Shown here: positions 8,601 through 15,354 of the stretch, in pieces
Position numbering within the stretch: the first letter of the stretch is position 1
How the letters are laid out: each line of letters opens with the position of its first letter
Origin: Clostridia bacterium
GTDB lineage: Bacteria > Bacillota > Clostridia > Lachnospirales > CAG-274
NCBI GenBank assembly: GCA_030524425.1
Contig: JAUNGN010000005.1
Coordinates: 62,001-126,000 of the forward strand
Length of the DNA stretch: 64,000 nt
Direction of reading: 5' to 3'
Notes under the pieces: model-generated
The model's database searches: none
Told to the model about the DNA's origin: nothing
Seen by the model: the letters and a program-made list of their open reading frames with translations, nothing else
Position numbers and translations under genes: made by a program

Positions 8601-10991
8601 AATGCTGTATCAGGTGATGTTAAGCCTGCTATTGAAGAAATGGATACTGACGGTAATGTGGTAAGCATTATGTTCACACTTCCTGACAACAGCTTTGACG
8701 GCGTATATGTAAATATGTTTGTTCCTGCAATGAATTATTCTCCTGATGCTTATTTGGCACTTGATTTTGCAAATGCAAAGGCTAAGGATGAAGAGGAAAC
8801 AGAAAGCTCAACAGAAACAACAACAGAAAATTCTACGGAAACAACAACAGAATCTACAACAGAGAGCACTACTGAATCAGCTGCCGAAACACCTGCAAAG
8901 GCTGTTAAGTACAGTGTACCTGTTTATATGGTTCAGGCAGCAAATCCTTCTTTAGAGTCTATGGGTAATGGTGCCCTTGACGGAAATGCCGTTGTTACCG
9001 TAACGGAGGGCAGGTCTGTTGTGGATTTGAACTTTAAGGCTTATACATTAAGCGGTCTTTACGGTCATTTGTTAAAGCTTTGGTCATATCCTGAAACTGA
9101 TTCCATGAATTACAGCTGGTGGAATGATGCAGAGTATGAAATACCTGCCGAAGATGTTGAAACATATACAGATTATGGCTTAAATTATACTCAGGGTGAT
9201 ACAACCAAGTCAGAGTTTGTAAAAACTTTCAGAATTACAAGGTCTGCTGAAAAGGAGAACAGCATTTATATAAGAATAAGTGTTGATGCAATGGCAGGAT
9301 TTGATCAGGCTGCAAGACTTGATTTTGACTGGGACAATGCTCAGGTAATAGAGGAAGTTGAAATTTCAACAGAAAGTACAACTGAGTATGTTACAGAGTC
9401 TGCAACCGAAACATCAACTGAAACATCAACTGAAAGCTCAACAGAAACTGCAACAAGCTCTAATGGCGGAAGCAGTTCTGATGATAATCAGCTTGAGGAC
9501 GGTAAGTATTGGATGAATATTGCCCTTTGGAATGCTAATATTGATCAGGCATCTATGGGAGATTCAGCTTTTGAGAATAACAGAAAGGCTCTTGTTACAA
9601 TAAACGGAAGGACTGCAAAAATTGAAATTGCAACAAATCCTGTAGCTGTAAGCGGTTACACATCAGCACTTCAGGACATAAGAAGTGACAGCGTAAGTAT
9701 TAATGCCGACAGCAGAGAAAGCTTTACAACAAATACAAGGTATGATGGTCAGGAACATACATTTGATTATATTACCAAGTTCAGCTTTGATTTAGACGAT
9801 CTTAATGCTGAGTACATTCCTGTGGAAATAAACGTACCTTATACGCCTATGGACGGTATTTCAGCTAATGACGGAGGTTATATCGCTGCAAGGCTTAAGC
9901 TTGACTGGAGCAGTCTTGAAAAGGCAGATTCAGGCGAAACATTAAATCCTGATTCTTCTTCTGCATCAGGTACATCAAGCTCAGGCGGCGGCGGTTCCGT
10001 AAACTCCAGCAATAAGGATACAGGTATTAAGATTGAAGCAGAAGAGCTGGTTTTCCCTGACAATACAACCTTTACAACAAAGGCTGTTACATCAGGTACT
10101 GAATATGATGCAGCAAAGAAGCTTGTTGGTGATAATTTCAGATTATTCAGTATCAGTGCGGAAAATGACGGTGAGGCTGTCACACCAAACGGTGTTGCTG
10201 ACATTTACTTCCCTGTTGAAGACGTGGACGGCGAAAATATTGCCATTTACAGAATTGTAGAGGGTGATAAGAATACTGAGGCAGGAAAGACAGAGCTTGA
10301 GTATAAGCTTTCTGATGACGGAAAGTATTATGTTGTTACAGTTAAGGAATTTGGTTTATTTGCTGTTGTAAATACTGATTACAGTAATGTTGATGCTGTA
10401 AGTACAATGAAGCCTGTAACAGAAAATAATGAGTCAAATGAAATTGCTTTTAAGGATATTGAAAATCACTGGGCAGAGGATTATATTTTAAGGGCTGTTG
10501 AAAAGGGCTTGTTTACAGGTGTTGAAAATGACAGGTTTGCTCCTGATATGGATACTACAAGAGCTATGTTTGTTACCGTACTGGGCAGACTTAACGGTGT
10601 ATCAGAAAATAAGGACGGTGACATTGCCTTTGGGGATGTAAATAAGGAGGATTATTTCTATCCGTTTGTTGTTTGGGCGTACGAAAATAATATTGCAGAG
10701 GGAGTCGGTGATGACAGGTTTGCTCCTTATATGAGTATTACAAGAGAACAGATGGCTCGTATTCTTTATGAATTTGCCAAGAATAATGGCATTGAATTTA
10801 AAAAGATTGCAGTAACCCGGTTTACGGATGCTGAAAATATAAGCAGCTGGGCCGAAGAAAGTGTTAATGCCCTGTCTGCAGCAGGAATTATAAACGGCAG
10901 AACAGACGGTACATTTGACCCTAAGGGTAATGCCACAAGAGCTGAAATTGCTGCAATGCTTATAAACTTTATTGATGAATATATGGCATAA
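2655..10991 (+). CDS. Giant SLH-anchored surface protein with NEAT-like repeats and an FMN-binding domain
   Basis: 2778 residues; AAAGGAGG precedes the ATG. Order, by eye: signal peptide (1-27); several divergent InlB B-like beta repeats (FxMPxxxVxV endings) to about 540; a beta-helix/GLUG-like stretch (about 555-860, IDMSGHEWMPV); two more B-like repeats; NEAT-like modules at about 1086, 1241, 1382, 1625, 1785, 1918, 2085 and 2279, those at 1625 and 1785 being divergent; and three SLH repeats (about 2597-2778) that bind the secondary cell wall polymer. An FMN-binding domain (about 1512-1610) lies between the third and fourth modules, with VTGAT at 1588-1592, the motif for covalent FMN attachment by ApbE. 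Thr/Ser/Glu-rich linkers at about 2046-2080 and 2236-2280 separate the last modules. Several modules keep a Ser-Met (SMAGSC, SMGNGA) before the putative heme pocket. Likely role: capture, and perhaps flavin-dependent reduction, of extracellular heme. Domains likely; chemistry inferred. Confidence 0.82.
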   Translation: MKYKKVLSAVLASVMVVSSLSFNAVADTAALFGTVGDGSSVDEAVSGSAIEAAEETTDEVTSDDEAEGSIISEAIDSIVSLFSADATATAEATKVAVSLSVGYGNGTAQIVSGLYNDDSSFESGYVKEGETVEVAVKSEEGWELDNISYFNVSFGSNALELTAVEGKENTYSFTVPSDYYASAGLYMFVKFKPILAEGEYEIYMNNDGTSLASYEVDKLGAKEGETVTITTSHSKSNIYTVPTVKDEAGNEIEVTRQSIKVGTAPTEAVYTFVMPASMATVYKKTSSNCDYTLKTVPEEFASYVSLKNNNNTVSMASAVTLNATNEIDGKYYNIDVKARGTLGSENEATGEFKSASDGLITYTWKLEAVEAEAVVTFTETTPYTITNSVDVEGAAITLNRGTKAAEGDKVTITLKPETKNGYYYDTSILPEVKCSNGGNAEITIESSSEKTATFSFIMPADNVAVSLDSQAVKQRSLRTVTVAEGNESYISADVSEAREGNTVNLTVDNTSGDIQFIKVQYENEVPIYYAPTTKKFTMKDANVEISVLTITDSWFADGNCDADLYNSGSNNWNISDAADFAAFGKKMSENSSFFSGGTINITKDIDMSGHEWMPVNISSLSDAVTINGNGKSITGLDIAGYNSQYYGLFGKVDCSGNGDLYINDISISGDLTVHLRTSVQSQVGTIAGYMYTNAFELDNCNLKFNVNLDGYVGSSLSIGDIIGSNPSFNTVITNSSVENNIIVENCSPSDIEYKGLDGTNYNTSSNKRIIKNNINNSSFKIGDNVTKTNSSGDVVLCGISTYLNTASIANNYFGGSITSSIDAEIYGIANTISGDLTDVNYTYVTPAVPEESENEDYLCTVDENHKVGRVKLVTLLNEWVNDDTSAVSYSAWTTDAESGKPVHKAAEQSAESYNITTDITGSELGEVVVNDKATAGNKVTVYVTPKNLCVVAGFKVVLASDETQSVSAKKNEDGTYSFYMPGEDVKVMVAFAEDANSIVLNKTGEGEVVIKPSVSSASDKATSGETITVTVTPDSSKYFAYGTFGVKDADGNNIEATEEETGKYTFIMPKGDITINVDFKDVSSQFNADGTLKDGKYSLPVAFMKSSDHNTASMASSCIVSGTIEVKDGASYVTVDLQPVTMMGLTAAAKNWNISQTNSVNGEKAAADYHLNDSGEVDQITFALPMDEKGGAYSWGGVYANIDVDVLGGMNVDGWIAMDFVNAVPMESAVKFGSDQIELSAGEYNLPVKMMKSTDITSESMAGSCIKDGKLLVNDDGTATITIGLQPVSIGTVSDWAKTWNIYQGNSTASEMKPAIEELNTDGNVCAITFTLPDNSFDGVYANMFISAMNSSQDAYLAFDYANATPVSKAYLFGSENKALTAGTYSLDVKMMKSTDITSESMAGSCIKSGTLTVAEDGKAVVTIDLQPVTVGTISDWAEQWKIYNDNSPSGETTDAEVHTNSEGKVDKISFELNDNSVDGVYVNMFISAMNSSQDAYLAFDYSSCGESTTNTYTGTAHVDQFGEYDVNVTVTVTDGVITGITVEGTNFGGTHADYNKTKLQAAIDGLKEAFNGKSADDAEGIDGVEAVTGATYSSNAIKSAILNALSLAVEDEVINIPAEKLAQGEYTVDIAFYTDNVEHSLIENDKAKAGIKVDADGNLTLTTDVINGTVKEPLYVLNFNGYYENNDTSKTLKTDAEVTMGTVDYSDDVFEKGTPVVTKVTFPLEGEYAKIYNTNASIYVPAMKNLTGTVSGVEFDRGIFNTDCFAKIYWDSIEKVSEATAVEDGSYTADISILKIDFDDASSAARSFETTDVPITVKDGKAYVRLSYTSSMIEKIEQLKDGSYVELTKTSADDCNYVEAELNSVEDIATIQFTINTGTAYGTMVNQARVKINTDTLKEAVNTPVYEYGSAKTVLKQGTYTIPVSLMNAGNITTPSMAGSCVKGAEITVNEDGSALIKVDLQPVSVGTISDWAKQWNVYQSNAVSGDVKPAIEEMDTDGNVVSIMFTLPDNSFDGVYVNMFVPAMNYSPDAYLALDFANAKAKDEEETESSTETTTENSTETTTESTTESTTESAAETPAKAVKYSVPVYMVQAANPSLESMGNGALDGNAVVTVTEGRSVVDLNFKAYTLSGLYGHLLKLWSYPETDSMNYSWWNDAEYEIPAEDVETYTDYGLNYTQGDTTKSEFVKTFRITRSAEKENSIYIRISVDAMAGFDQAARLDFDWDNAQVIEEVEISTESTTEYVTESATETSTETSTESSTETATSSNGGSSSDDNQLEDGKYWMNIALWNANIDQASMGDSAFENNRKALVTINGRTAKIEIATNPVAVSGYTSALQDIRSDSVSINADSRESFTTNTRYDGQEHTFDYITKFSFDLDDLNAEYIPVEINVPYTPMDGISANDGGYIAARLKLDWSSLEKADSGETLNPDSSSASGTSSSGGGGSVNSSNKDTGIKIEAEELVFPDNTTFTTKAVTSGTEYDAAKKLVGDNFRLFSISAENDGEAVTPNGVADIYFPVEDVDGENIAIYRIVEGDKNTEAGKTELEYKLSDDGKYYVVTVKEFGLFAVVNTDYSNVDAVSTMKPVTENNESNEIAFKDIENHWAEDYILRAVEKGLFTGVENDRFAPDMDTTRAMFVTVLGRLNGVSENKDGDIAFGDVNKEDYFYPFVVWAYENNIAEGVGDDRFAPYMSITREQMARILYEFAKNNGIEFKKIAVTRFTDAENISSWAEESVNALSAAGIINGRTDGTFDPKGNATRAEIAAMLINFIDEYMA
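6376..7167 (+). repeat. Recent in-frame tandem duplication of a NEAT-like module
   Basis: Two adjacent modules share long near-identical DNA blocks exactly 423 bp (141 codons) apart, for example the block starting at 6401 and again at 6824. A second shared block encodes NMFISAMNSSQDAYLAF in both. Such identity inside a diverged array indicates recent duplication or gene conversion. Confidence 0.75.
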
Positions 10992-11032
10992 AAGAAAGTA
11001 TTATATTAATTTCCTCTTATACAATTTATAAA

Positions 11033-11060
11033 TGGGAAGGCTTTTTTCAGAGCCTTCCCA
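11033..11060 (+). terminator. Intercistronic hairpin between giant-protein and shp-like genes
   Basis: TGGGAAGGCT (11033-11042) pairs perfectly with AGCCTTCCCA (11051-11060). The T-run is in the loop and no run follows, so full termination is doubtful. It may stabilise or process the mRNA or lower downstream expression. The next start codon is 31 bases further on, so the genes are probably co-transcribed. Confidence 0.5.
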
Positions 11061-11090
11061 AATTCTGTTAAATATGAAAGGATAAATTTT

Positions 11091-12173
11091 ATGAAAATAT
11101 TAAGTAAATTAATTTTATCTATGCTTATTTTAAGTATTCTAATGTCTGTGTGTTCTATTAATGCCTTTGCTGTCCAAAACGGAACATACACTATGGATAC
11201 AATTACTTATTATATTAATCCGGATACAGGTACAACTGATGACGGAGGTACGGCTAATACAGAGCTTGGAGAGGGTATGTGCAGAAGTGCTGTCTATGAG
11301 AAGGCAGTTGTGGAGCAGACTGATGAAGGTACTGTAATCACAATGCGTATGCTTTTATACAGCAATTTGTCAAACATCAGAATTGCGGTACAGGACAGTC
11401 CCAAGGGCGAGTATTCTGATGTAAAATATAGTATTATTAAGGAAAGTTCCTCAAATGACAGTGCGGATATTAAATTTAATGCACCTTCTGCCGACAGTCT
11501 TATTCGGGTTAAAATGTATGTTGCACCTATGGGAAGAGATGTTTGCTTTTATTGGCAGTGCGATACTTCCACTGCTGCCGTATCAGAGGATAACCTTGAA
11601 CAGACAGAAAAAGAGGTTAATGAAAAAGCTGCAGGTGATAAATTTACCGATATAAAAGGACACTGGGCAGAAAGTGAAATTAAGCAGGTTGTTGAAATGG
11701 GACTTTTCAGCGGTACAACAGAAATTACCTTTGAACCCGATACATCTATGACAAGAGGTATGTTTGTTACGGTTCTCGGCAGAATGAGCGGTGAGGAAAT
11801 TTCCGGAACAAGTACATTCAGCGATGTTGACAGCAATAAATATTACTCTCCTTATATTGCTTGGGCTAACAGAAACGGTATTGTTAATGGTATAAGTGAT
11901 ACTGCTTTTAATCCCGATGCTCCCGTTACCTGTGAGCAGGCGGCAATTATTCTTGTTAAGTATGGGGAATATAAGGGTGTTGCTTTTGAAACAAAAAGTA
12001 TTTCTCCCAGTACAACAGGTGTAAGCAGCTGGGCAATGGAAAATGTTGTTGCGGCAGGAAAGGCAGGCATTATTACAAAACAAAATACAAACGGATATGA
12101 TTATACTTCATCTGCAACAAGAGCTGATGTTGCTTCAATGATAAGTAATTATATGAAATACTATGGAAATTAA
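11091..12173 (+). CDS. shp: Shp-type heme-binding surface protein with SLH anchor
   Basis: 360 residues; GAAAGGA precedes the ATG. A signal peptide (about 1-27) is followed by a domain (about 30-158) that matches streptococcal Shp in character: YYINPDTG, DDGG, LGEGM, then a long strand and YVAPMGRDV. Streptococcal Shp binds heme through two methionines; the equivalents here are probably Met63 (GEGM) and Met147 (APMGR). Residues about 188-360 hold three SLH repeats (DIKGHWAES and so on), replacing the usual transmembrane anchor of Shp. It would pass heme from the giant protein to the IsdE-like lipoprotein encoded next. The last bases lead directly into a strong AAGGAGGAG site for the next gene. 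Confidence 0.85.
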   Translation: MKILSKLILSMLILSILMSVCSINAFAVQNGTYTMDTITYYINPDTGTTDDGGTANTELGEGMCRSAVYEKAVVEQTDEGTVITMRMLLYSNLSNIRIAVQDSPKGEYSDVKYSIIKESSSNDSADIKFNAPSADSLIRVKMYVAPMGRDVCFYWQCDTSTAAVSEDNLEQTEKEVNEKAAGDKFTDIKGHWAESEIKQVVEMGLFSGTTEITFEPDTSMTRGMFVTVLGRMSGEEISGTSTFSDVDSNKYYSPYIAWANRNGIVNGISDTAFNPDAPVTCEQAAIILVKYGEYKGVAFETKSISPSTTGVSSWAMENVVAAGKAGIITKQNTNGYDYTSSATRADVASMISNYMKYYGN

Positions 12174-12185
12174 GGAGGAGAGAAT

Positions 12186-13277
12186 TTGAAAAAATACAAA
12201 TTATTGTCTGTCCTTATATTGTCATTAGGTATTTTAAGCGGCTGTGCCTCATCTGCAAAAAATGCTCCCCAAGACTTGGAGATTACTACAGAAACAGCAG
12301 CGGAGGAAAGTGTTACTGAGGTTAATACAGAGGCTGCGGCTTCTGACACAACCGTATCTGCTTTGGAAACTGCAACAAAGACAGCAGAGGCAGAATTAAC
12401 AGTTAATTCTGATATAAAGGCAAAGGCAGATTCGGGAACAAAGCAGCCTGTAAGTCATACTGCTCAAACTGCATCAAAGCCTATGGAAACTACTGCTCCC
12501 GAGGGTACAAGAATTGTAGCTACCTCAGGAGCCGTATGTGATATTATGGACAGGCTTGGACTTAGTCTTGCAGGTGTTCCCGAAACTACGGTATCTGCAA
12601 TTGCTTCAAGATATAACGGTGTAACAACGGTGGGTTCTCCCATGTCGCCTGATATGGAAATTATAAAGAGCTTAAACCCTACCGATGTAATAGGTCCCGA
12701 TTCTCTTGAAAACGATTTAAAGATAAAGTATGACAATATTGGTGTAAATTCTACGTTTTTAAATTTAAGAAGCGTAAAGGGCTTATATGACAGTGTAAAG
12801 ATTATTGGTGACAAATACGGTAAATCTGCAGAGGCTGATGCAATAGTTAAGGAATATAATGAATTTATGGCAAGCTACAGCAGTAAGCACAGCGGTCAGA
12901 AGCCAAAGGTGCTTGTACTTATGGGCCTGCCGGGCAGCTATCTTGTTGCCACACAAAATTCTTATGCAGGCTCTCTTGTTGAGCTTGCAGGCGGAGAAAA
13001 TATTTTCCACGATGATTCAAAGGACTTTCTTACAGTTAATACCGAGGAAATTCTTGCACGTGATCCCGATGTTATTATAAGAACTGCTCACGGACTTCCA
13101 AAGGAAGCCCTTGAAATGTTTGAAAAGGAATTTAATGAAAATGATATTTGGAAGCATTTTAGGGCTGTTCAGAACGGTAAGGTTTATGATGTTGACTATA
13201 TGCTTTTTGGTATGAGTGCAACATTTGATTATCCCCGGGCTCTTGCAGATTTAGAGCCTATGCTTTATGGTGATTGA
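12186..13277 (+). CDS. isdE: IsdE-like heme-binding lipoprotein of ABC importer
   Basis: 363 residues, starting with TTG at 12186 behind AAGGAGGAG. The lipobox is ILSGC with Cys20, followed by a Thr/Glu-rich linker to about residue 105. The binding domain closely resembles IsdE: VGSPMSPDMEIIKSLNPT, PKVLVLMGLPGSYLVAT, AGGENIF, NDIWKHFRAVQNGKVYDVD. S. aureus IsdE binds heme through a methionine and a histidine; the equivalents here are Met153 (SPM) and His302 (TAHGLP), and both are present. It likely accepts heme from Shp or NEAT modules and delivers it to the FecCD permease. The stop codon touches the next gene, implying translational coupling. Confidence 0.93.
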   Translation: MKKYKLLSVLILSLGILSGCASSAKNAPQDLEITTETAAEESVTEVNTEAAASDTTVSALETATKTAEAELTVNSDIKAKADSGTKQPVSHTAQTASKPMETTAPEGTRIVATSGAVCDIMDRLGLSLAGVPETTVSAIASRYNGVTTVGSPMSPDMEIIKSLNPTDVIGPDSLENDLKIKYDNIGVNSTFLNLRSVKGLYDSVKIIGDKYGKSAEADAIVKEYNEFMASYSSKHSGQKPKVLVLMGLPGSYLVATQNSYAGSLVELAGGENIFHDDSKDFLTVNTEEILARDPDVIIRTAHGLPKEALEMFEKEFNENDIWKHFRAVQNGKVYDVDYMLFGMSATFDYPRALADLEPMLYGD

Positions 13278-13278
13278 T

Positions 13279-14265
13279 ATGAAGGGTAAAAAAATACTTA
13301 GCTTTGTAATAATTACTTTGCTGCTTTTGGGTTTATTTGCGGTGTCCGTAAATTCGGGCAGTGTAAAGGTAAGCTACACTCAGCTTTTAAGAGGTCTTTT
13401 TATAGAATATGATGACAGCGTTGCCATAATATATGATTTGAGATTTCCAAGAATTATTATTGCCATGCTTTCAGGGGGCGCTCTTGCAGTAAGCGGTGTG
13501 CTCTTTCAGGCTGTTCTCAAAAATCCCCTTGCAGATCCGGGCATAATTGGAATATCTTCCGGTGCAAGCTTTGTAAGTGCTGTTATTGTTGCTTATTTTC
13601 CTGCATTATTTTTATTTACACCGGTATTTTCTTTTTTGGGAGGTATGGCAGCCTGTTTGATTGTATACGGTCTTTCTTATAAGAACGGCTTTTCGCCTCT
13701 CAGAATTATTCTTGTGGGTGTTGCCGTAAATGCCGTGTTTACGGGTCTTTCAAGTGCATTTAATTCTATGGGCGGTCAGAGCTATGAAAGTGCATCAGAG
13801 CTGTTAAATGCTAATATTTCAATGAAAACCTGGGAGGATGTAAGACTTCTTGCCGTATATGTGGTTATTGGTCTTATATTTGCTTTTGTTATAGCGGGCA
13901 GGTGTAATCTGCTTTCACTGGAGGATAAGACAGTCAGAAGTCTTGGCGTAAATGTAACATTGTTAAGGGCTGTTGTTTCTGTTGCGGCAGTTTTGCTTGC
14001 ATCCATTACAACGGCGGTAGCGGGAGCAATAAGCTTTGTAGGACTTATTGTTCCTCATATGGGAAGGCTTCTTGTGGGAAGTGAGCATAAGCTGCTTATA
14101 CCCTTTTCGGCTTTGCTTGGTGCCTTTGTAATGCTTCTTGCCGATACGGCAGGCAGATTAATAGTATATCCCTATGAAATATCACCCGCAGTCATAATGT
14201 CCATTGTTGGCGGTCCGTTCTTTATTATTCTCTTAAAAAGGAGTGATAAGACCTATGGAAATTAA
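13279..14265 (+). CDS. isdF: Heme ABC importer permease, FecCD family (IsdF-like)
   Basis: 328 residues from ATG 13279; a start at ATG 13267 overlapping isdE is also possible. GGTGA lies just upstream of 13279. The protein is very hydrophobic with about nine or ten membrane helices and the FecCD signatures GGALAVSGVLFQAVLKNPLADPG and GLIVPHMGRLLVGSEH (the cytoplasmic loop that docks the ATPase). It forms the membrane channel of the heme importer with the preceding lipoprotein and following ATPase, whose reading frame overlaps its end. Confidence 0.92.
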   Translation: MKGKKILSFVIITLLLLGLFAVSVNSGSVKVSYTQLLRGLFIEYDDSVAIIYDLRFPRIIIAMLSGGALAVSGVLFQAVLKNPLADPGIIGISSGASFVSAVIVAYFPALFLFTPVFSFLGGMAACLIVYGLSYKNGFSPLRIILVGVAVNAVFTGLSSAFNSMGGQSYESASELLNANISMKTWEDVRLLAVYVVIGLIFAFVIAGRCNLLSLEDKTVRSLGVNVTLLRAVVSVAAVLLASITTAVAGAISFVGLIVPHMGRLLVGSEHKLLIPFSALLGAFVMLLADTAGRLIVYPYEISPAVIMSIVGGPFFIILLKRSDKTYGN

Positions 14266-15010
14266 AAATATTGAATTTGCTTACGGCAGACAAAAGGTTC
14301 TTAACGACATATCCTTTAAGCTGAGAGATGGGAAAATAACTACTGTTATAGGAGCTAACGGCTGTGGAAAATCAACGCTTTTTAATATAATGACAAAAAA
14401 TTTAAAGCCTCAAAGGGGTAAGGTCCTGTTAAATGGAGAGGATATACAAAATCTGTCACTAAAAAGCTTTGCAAGGCAGGTTGCCATAGTTCATCAGTAC
14501 AATACCGCCCCCTGTGATTTAACCGTTGAAAAGCTTGTGAGCTATGGAAGAATAGCACATGGCGGTTTTAACAGAAATTATGAAGAAGATCAGAAATATA
14601 TTAAATTTGCCATGGATATAACAGGTGTTTGTGAATTTTCAAAAAAGCAGATTTCTGCCCTTTCGGGAGGACAGAAGCAGAGAGTGTGGATAGCTGTTGC
14701 TCTTGCACAAAATACTAAAATATTGCTTTTGGATGAGCCTACCACATATCTTGATATAAGATACCAAATTGAAATATTAAGACTTATTAAAAAGCTTAAT
14801 ACTGAATATAAAATGACGGTTGTTATGGTTCTGCATGACATAAATCAGTCTATTGCCTACAGTGATTATATCCTTGCCATGAAGGAGGGTAAAATATTAT
14901 CGGAGGGGGCTCCTGATGAGGTTATTAATGAGAAGCTTATAAAGGAAGTATATGGAATAGAATTGAAGGTTGAAAATACAGAAAAGGGCAAATTTGTCAT
15001 GACAATATAA
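14255..15010 (+). CDS. Heme ABC importer ATP-binding protein (HmuV/FhuC type)
   Basis: 251 residues from ATG 14255, behind AAAAGGAG; a longer frame starts at GTG 14243 but its start overlaps the Shine-Dalgarno sequence. Walker A is GANGCGKST, the signature LSGGQKQR and Walker B ILLLDEPTT with the D-loop following. It powers heme import with the FecCD permease, with which it overlaps by 11 bases. It is the last gene of the heme operon. Confidence 0.92.
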   Translation: MEIKNIEFAYGRQKVLNDISFKLRDGKITTVIGANGCGKSTLFNIMTKNLKPQRGKVLLNGEDIQNLSLKSFARQVAIVHQYNTAPCDLTVEKLVSYGRIAHGGFNRNYEEDQKYIKFAMDITGVCEFSKKQISALSGGQKQRVWIAVALAQNTKILLLDEPTTYLDIRYQIEILRLIKKLNTEYKMTVVMVLHDINQSIAYSDYILAMKEGKILSEGAPDEVINEKLIKEVYGIELKVENTEKGKFVMTI

Positions 15011-15160
15011 TTGTAAATAGTTTATACTATATTCCGGTAAGGGAAAGTATGTTAAAGGGAGAGTTGTCCGCAATATAAAAATTCAGTTTTAGCAATTGAT
15101 ATATTTGAATCAATGTTTCAATAATTTACCATATAGGGAAAGAATTATGCATTGCCCCTT

Positions 15161-15187
15161 ATTTAAAATATATGTTATATTTTAAAT
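15161..15187. repeat. 12-bp perfect inverted repeat in MATE upstream region
   Basis: ATTTAAAATATA and TATATTTTAAAT flank TGT. It is pure AT, so a stable RNA hairpin is weak; an operator is possible. The rest of 15011-15160 holds no recognised feature. Confidence 0.4.
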
Positions 15188-15210
15188 AGAAATTAAATAA
15201 TTAAAGCTTA

Positions 15211-15232
15211 ACATTTATCACCGGATAAATGT
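15211..15232 (+). promoter_or_regulatory. Stem-loop upstream of MATE gene
   Basis: ACATTTATC-ACCG-GATAAATGT is a perfect 9-bp stem with a tetraloop, only four bases before a strong terminator hairpin. The pair could be an attenuator leader for the MATE gene. Confidence 0.45.
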
Positions 15233-15236
15233 ATTG

Positions 15237-15293
15237 AAAGTGCTTAAATATATTCCGTAGGTCTTTGAAGGAATATATTTGGGCACTTTTTTT
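15237..15293 (+). terminator. Strong intrinsic terminator (heme operon end or MATE attenuator)
   Basis: AAAGTGCTTAAATATATTCC (15237-15256) pairs with GGAATATATTTGGGCACTT (about 15270-15288), with one short internal mismatch, and a run of T follows. It lies 226 bp after the heme ATPase and 61 bp before the MATE start, so it may end the heme operon or attenuate MATE. Confidence 0.8.
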
Positions 15294-15354
15294 GGTTATA
15301 AATTAAATTGATTTAATGCTTTAAAAATTTTTAAGAAAGAAGAGGGGTAATGTA

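Noticed and set aside
8800..8890. Short repeated units that could suggest a CRISPR or satellite array
   Set aside because: They are codons for Thr/Glu/Ser linkers in the surface protein; there are no constant repeats with unique spacers.
11583..12083. 166-codon minus-strand frame opposite the shp-like gene
   Set aside because: It is a shadow of the plus-strand gene; that gene has a signal peptide, family motifs and a ribosome binding site, the shadow has none.
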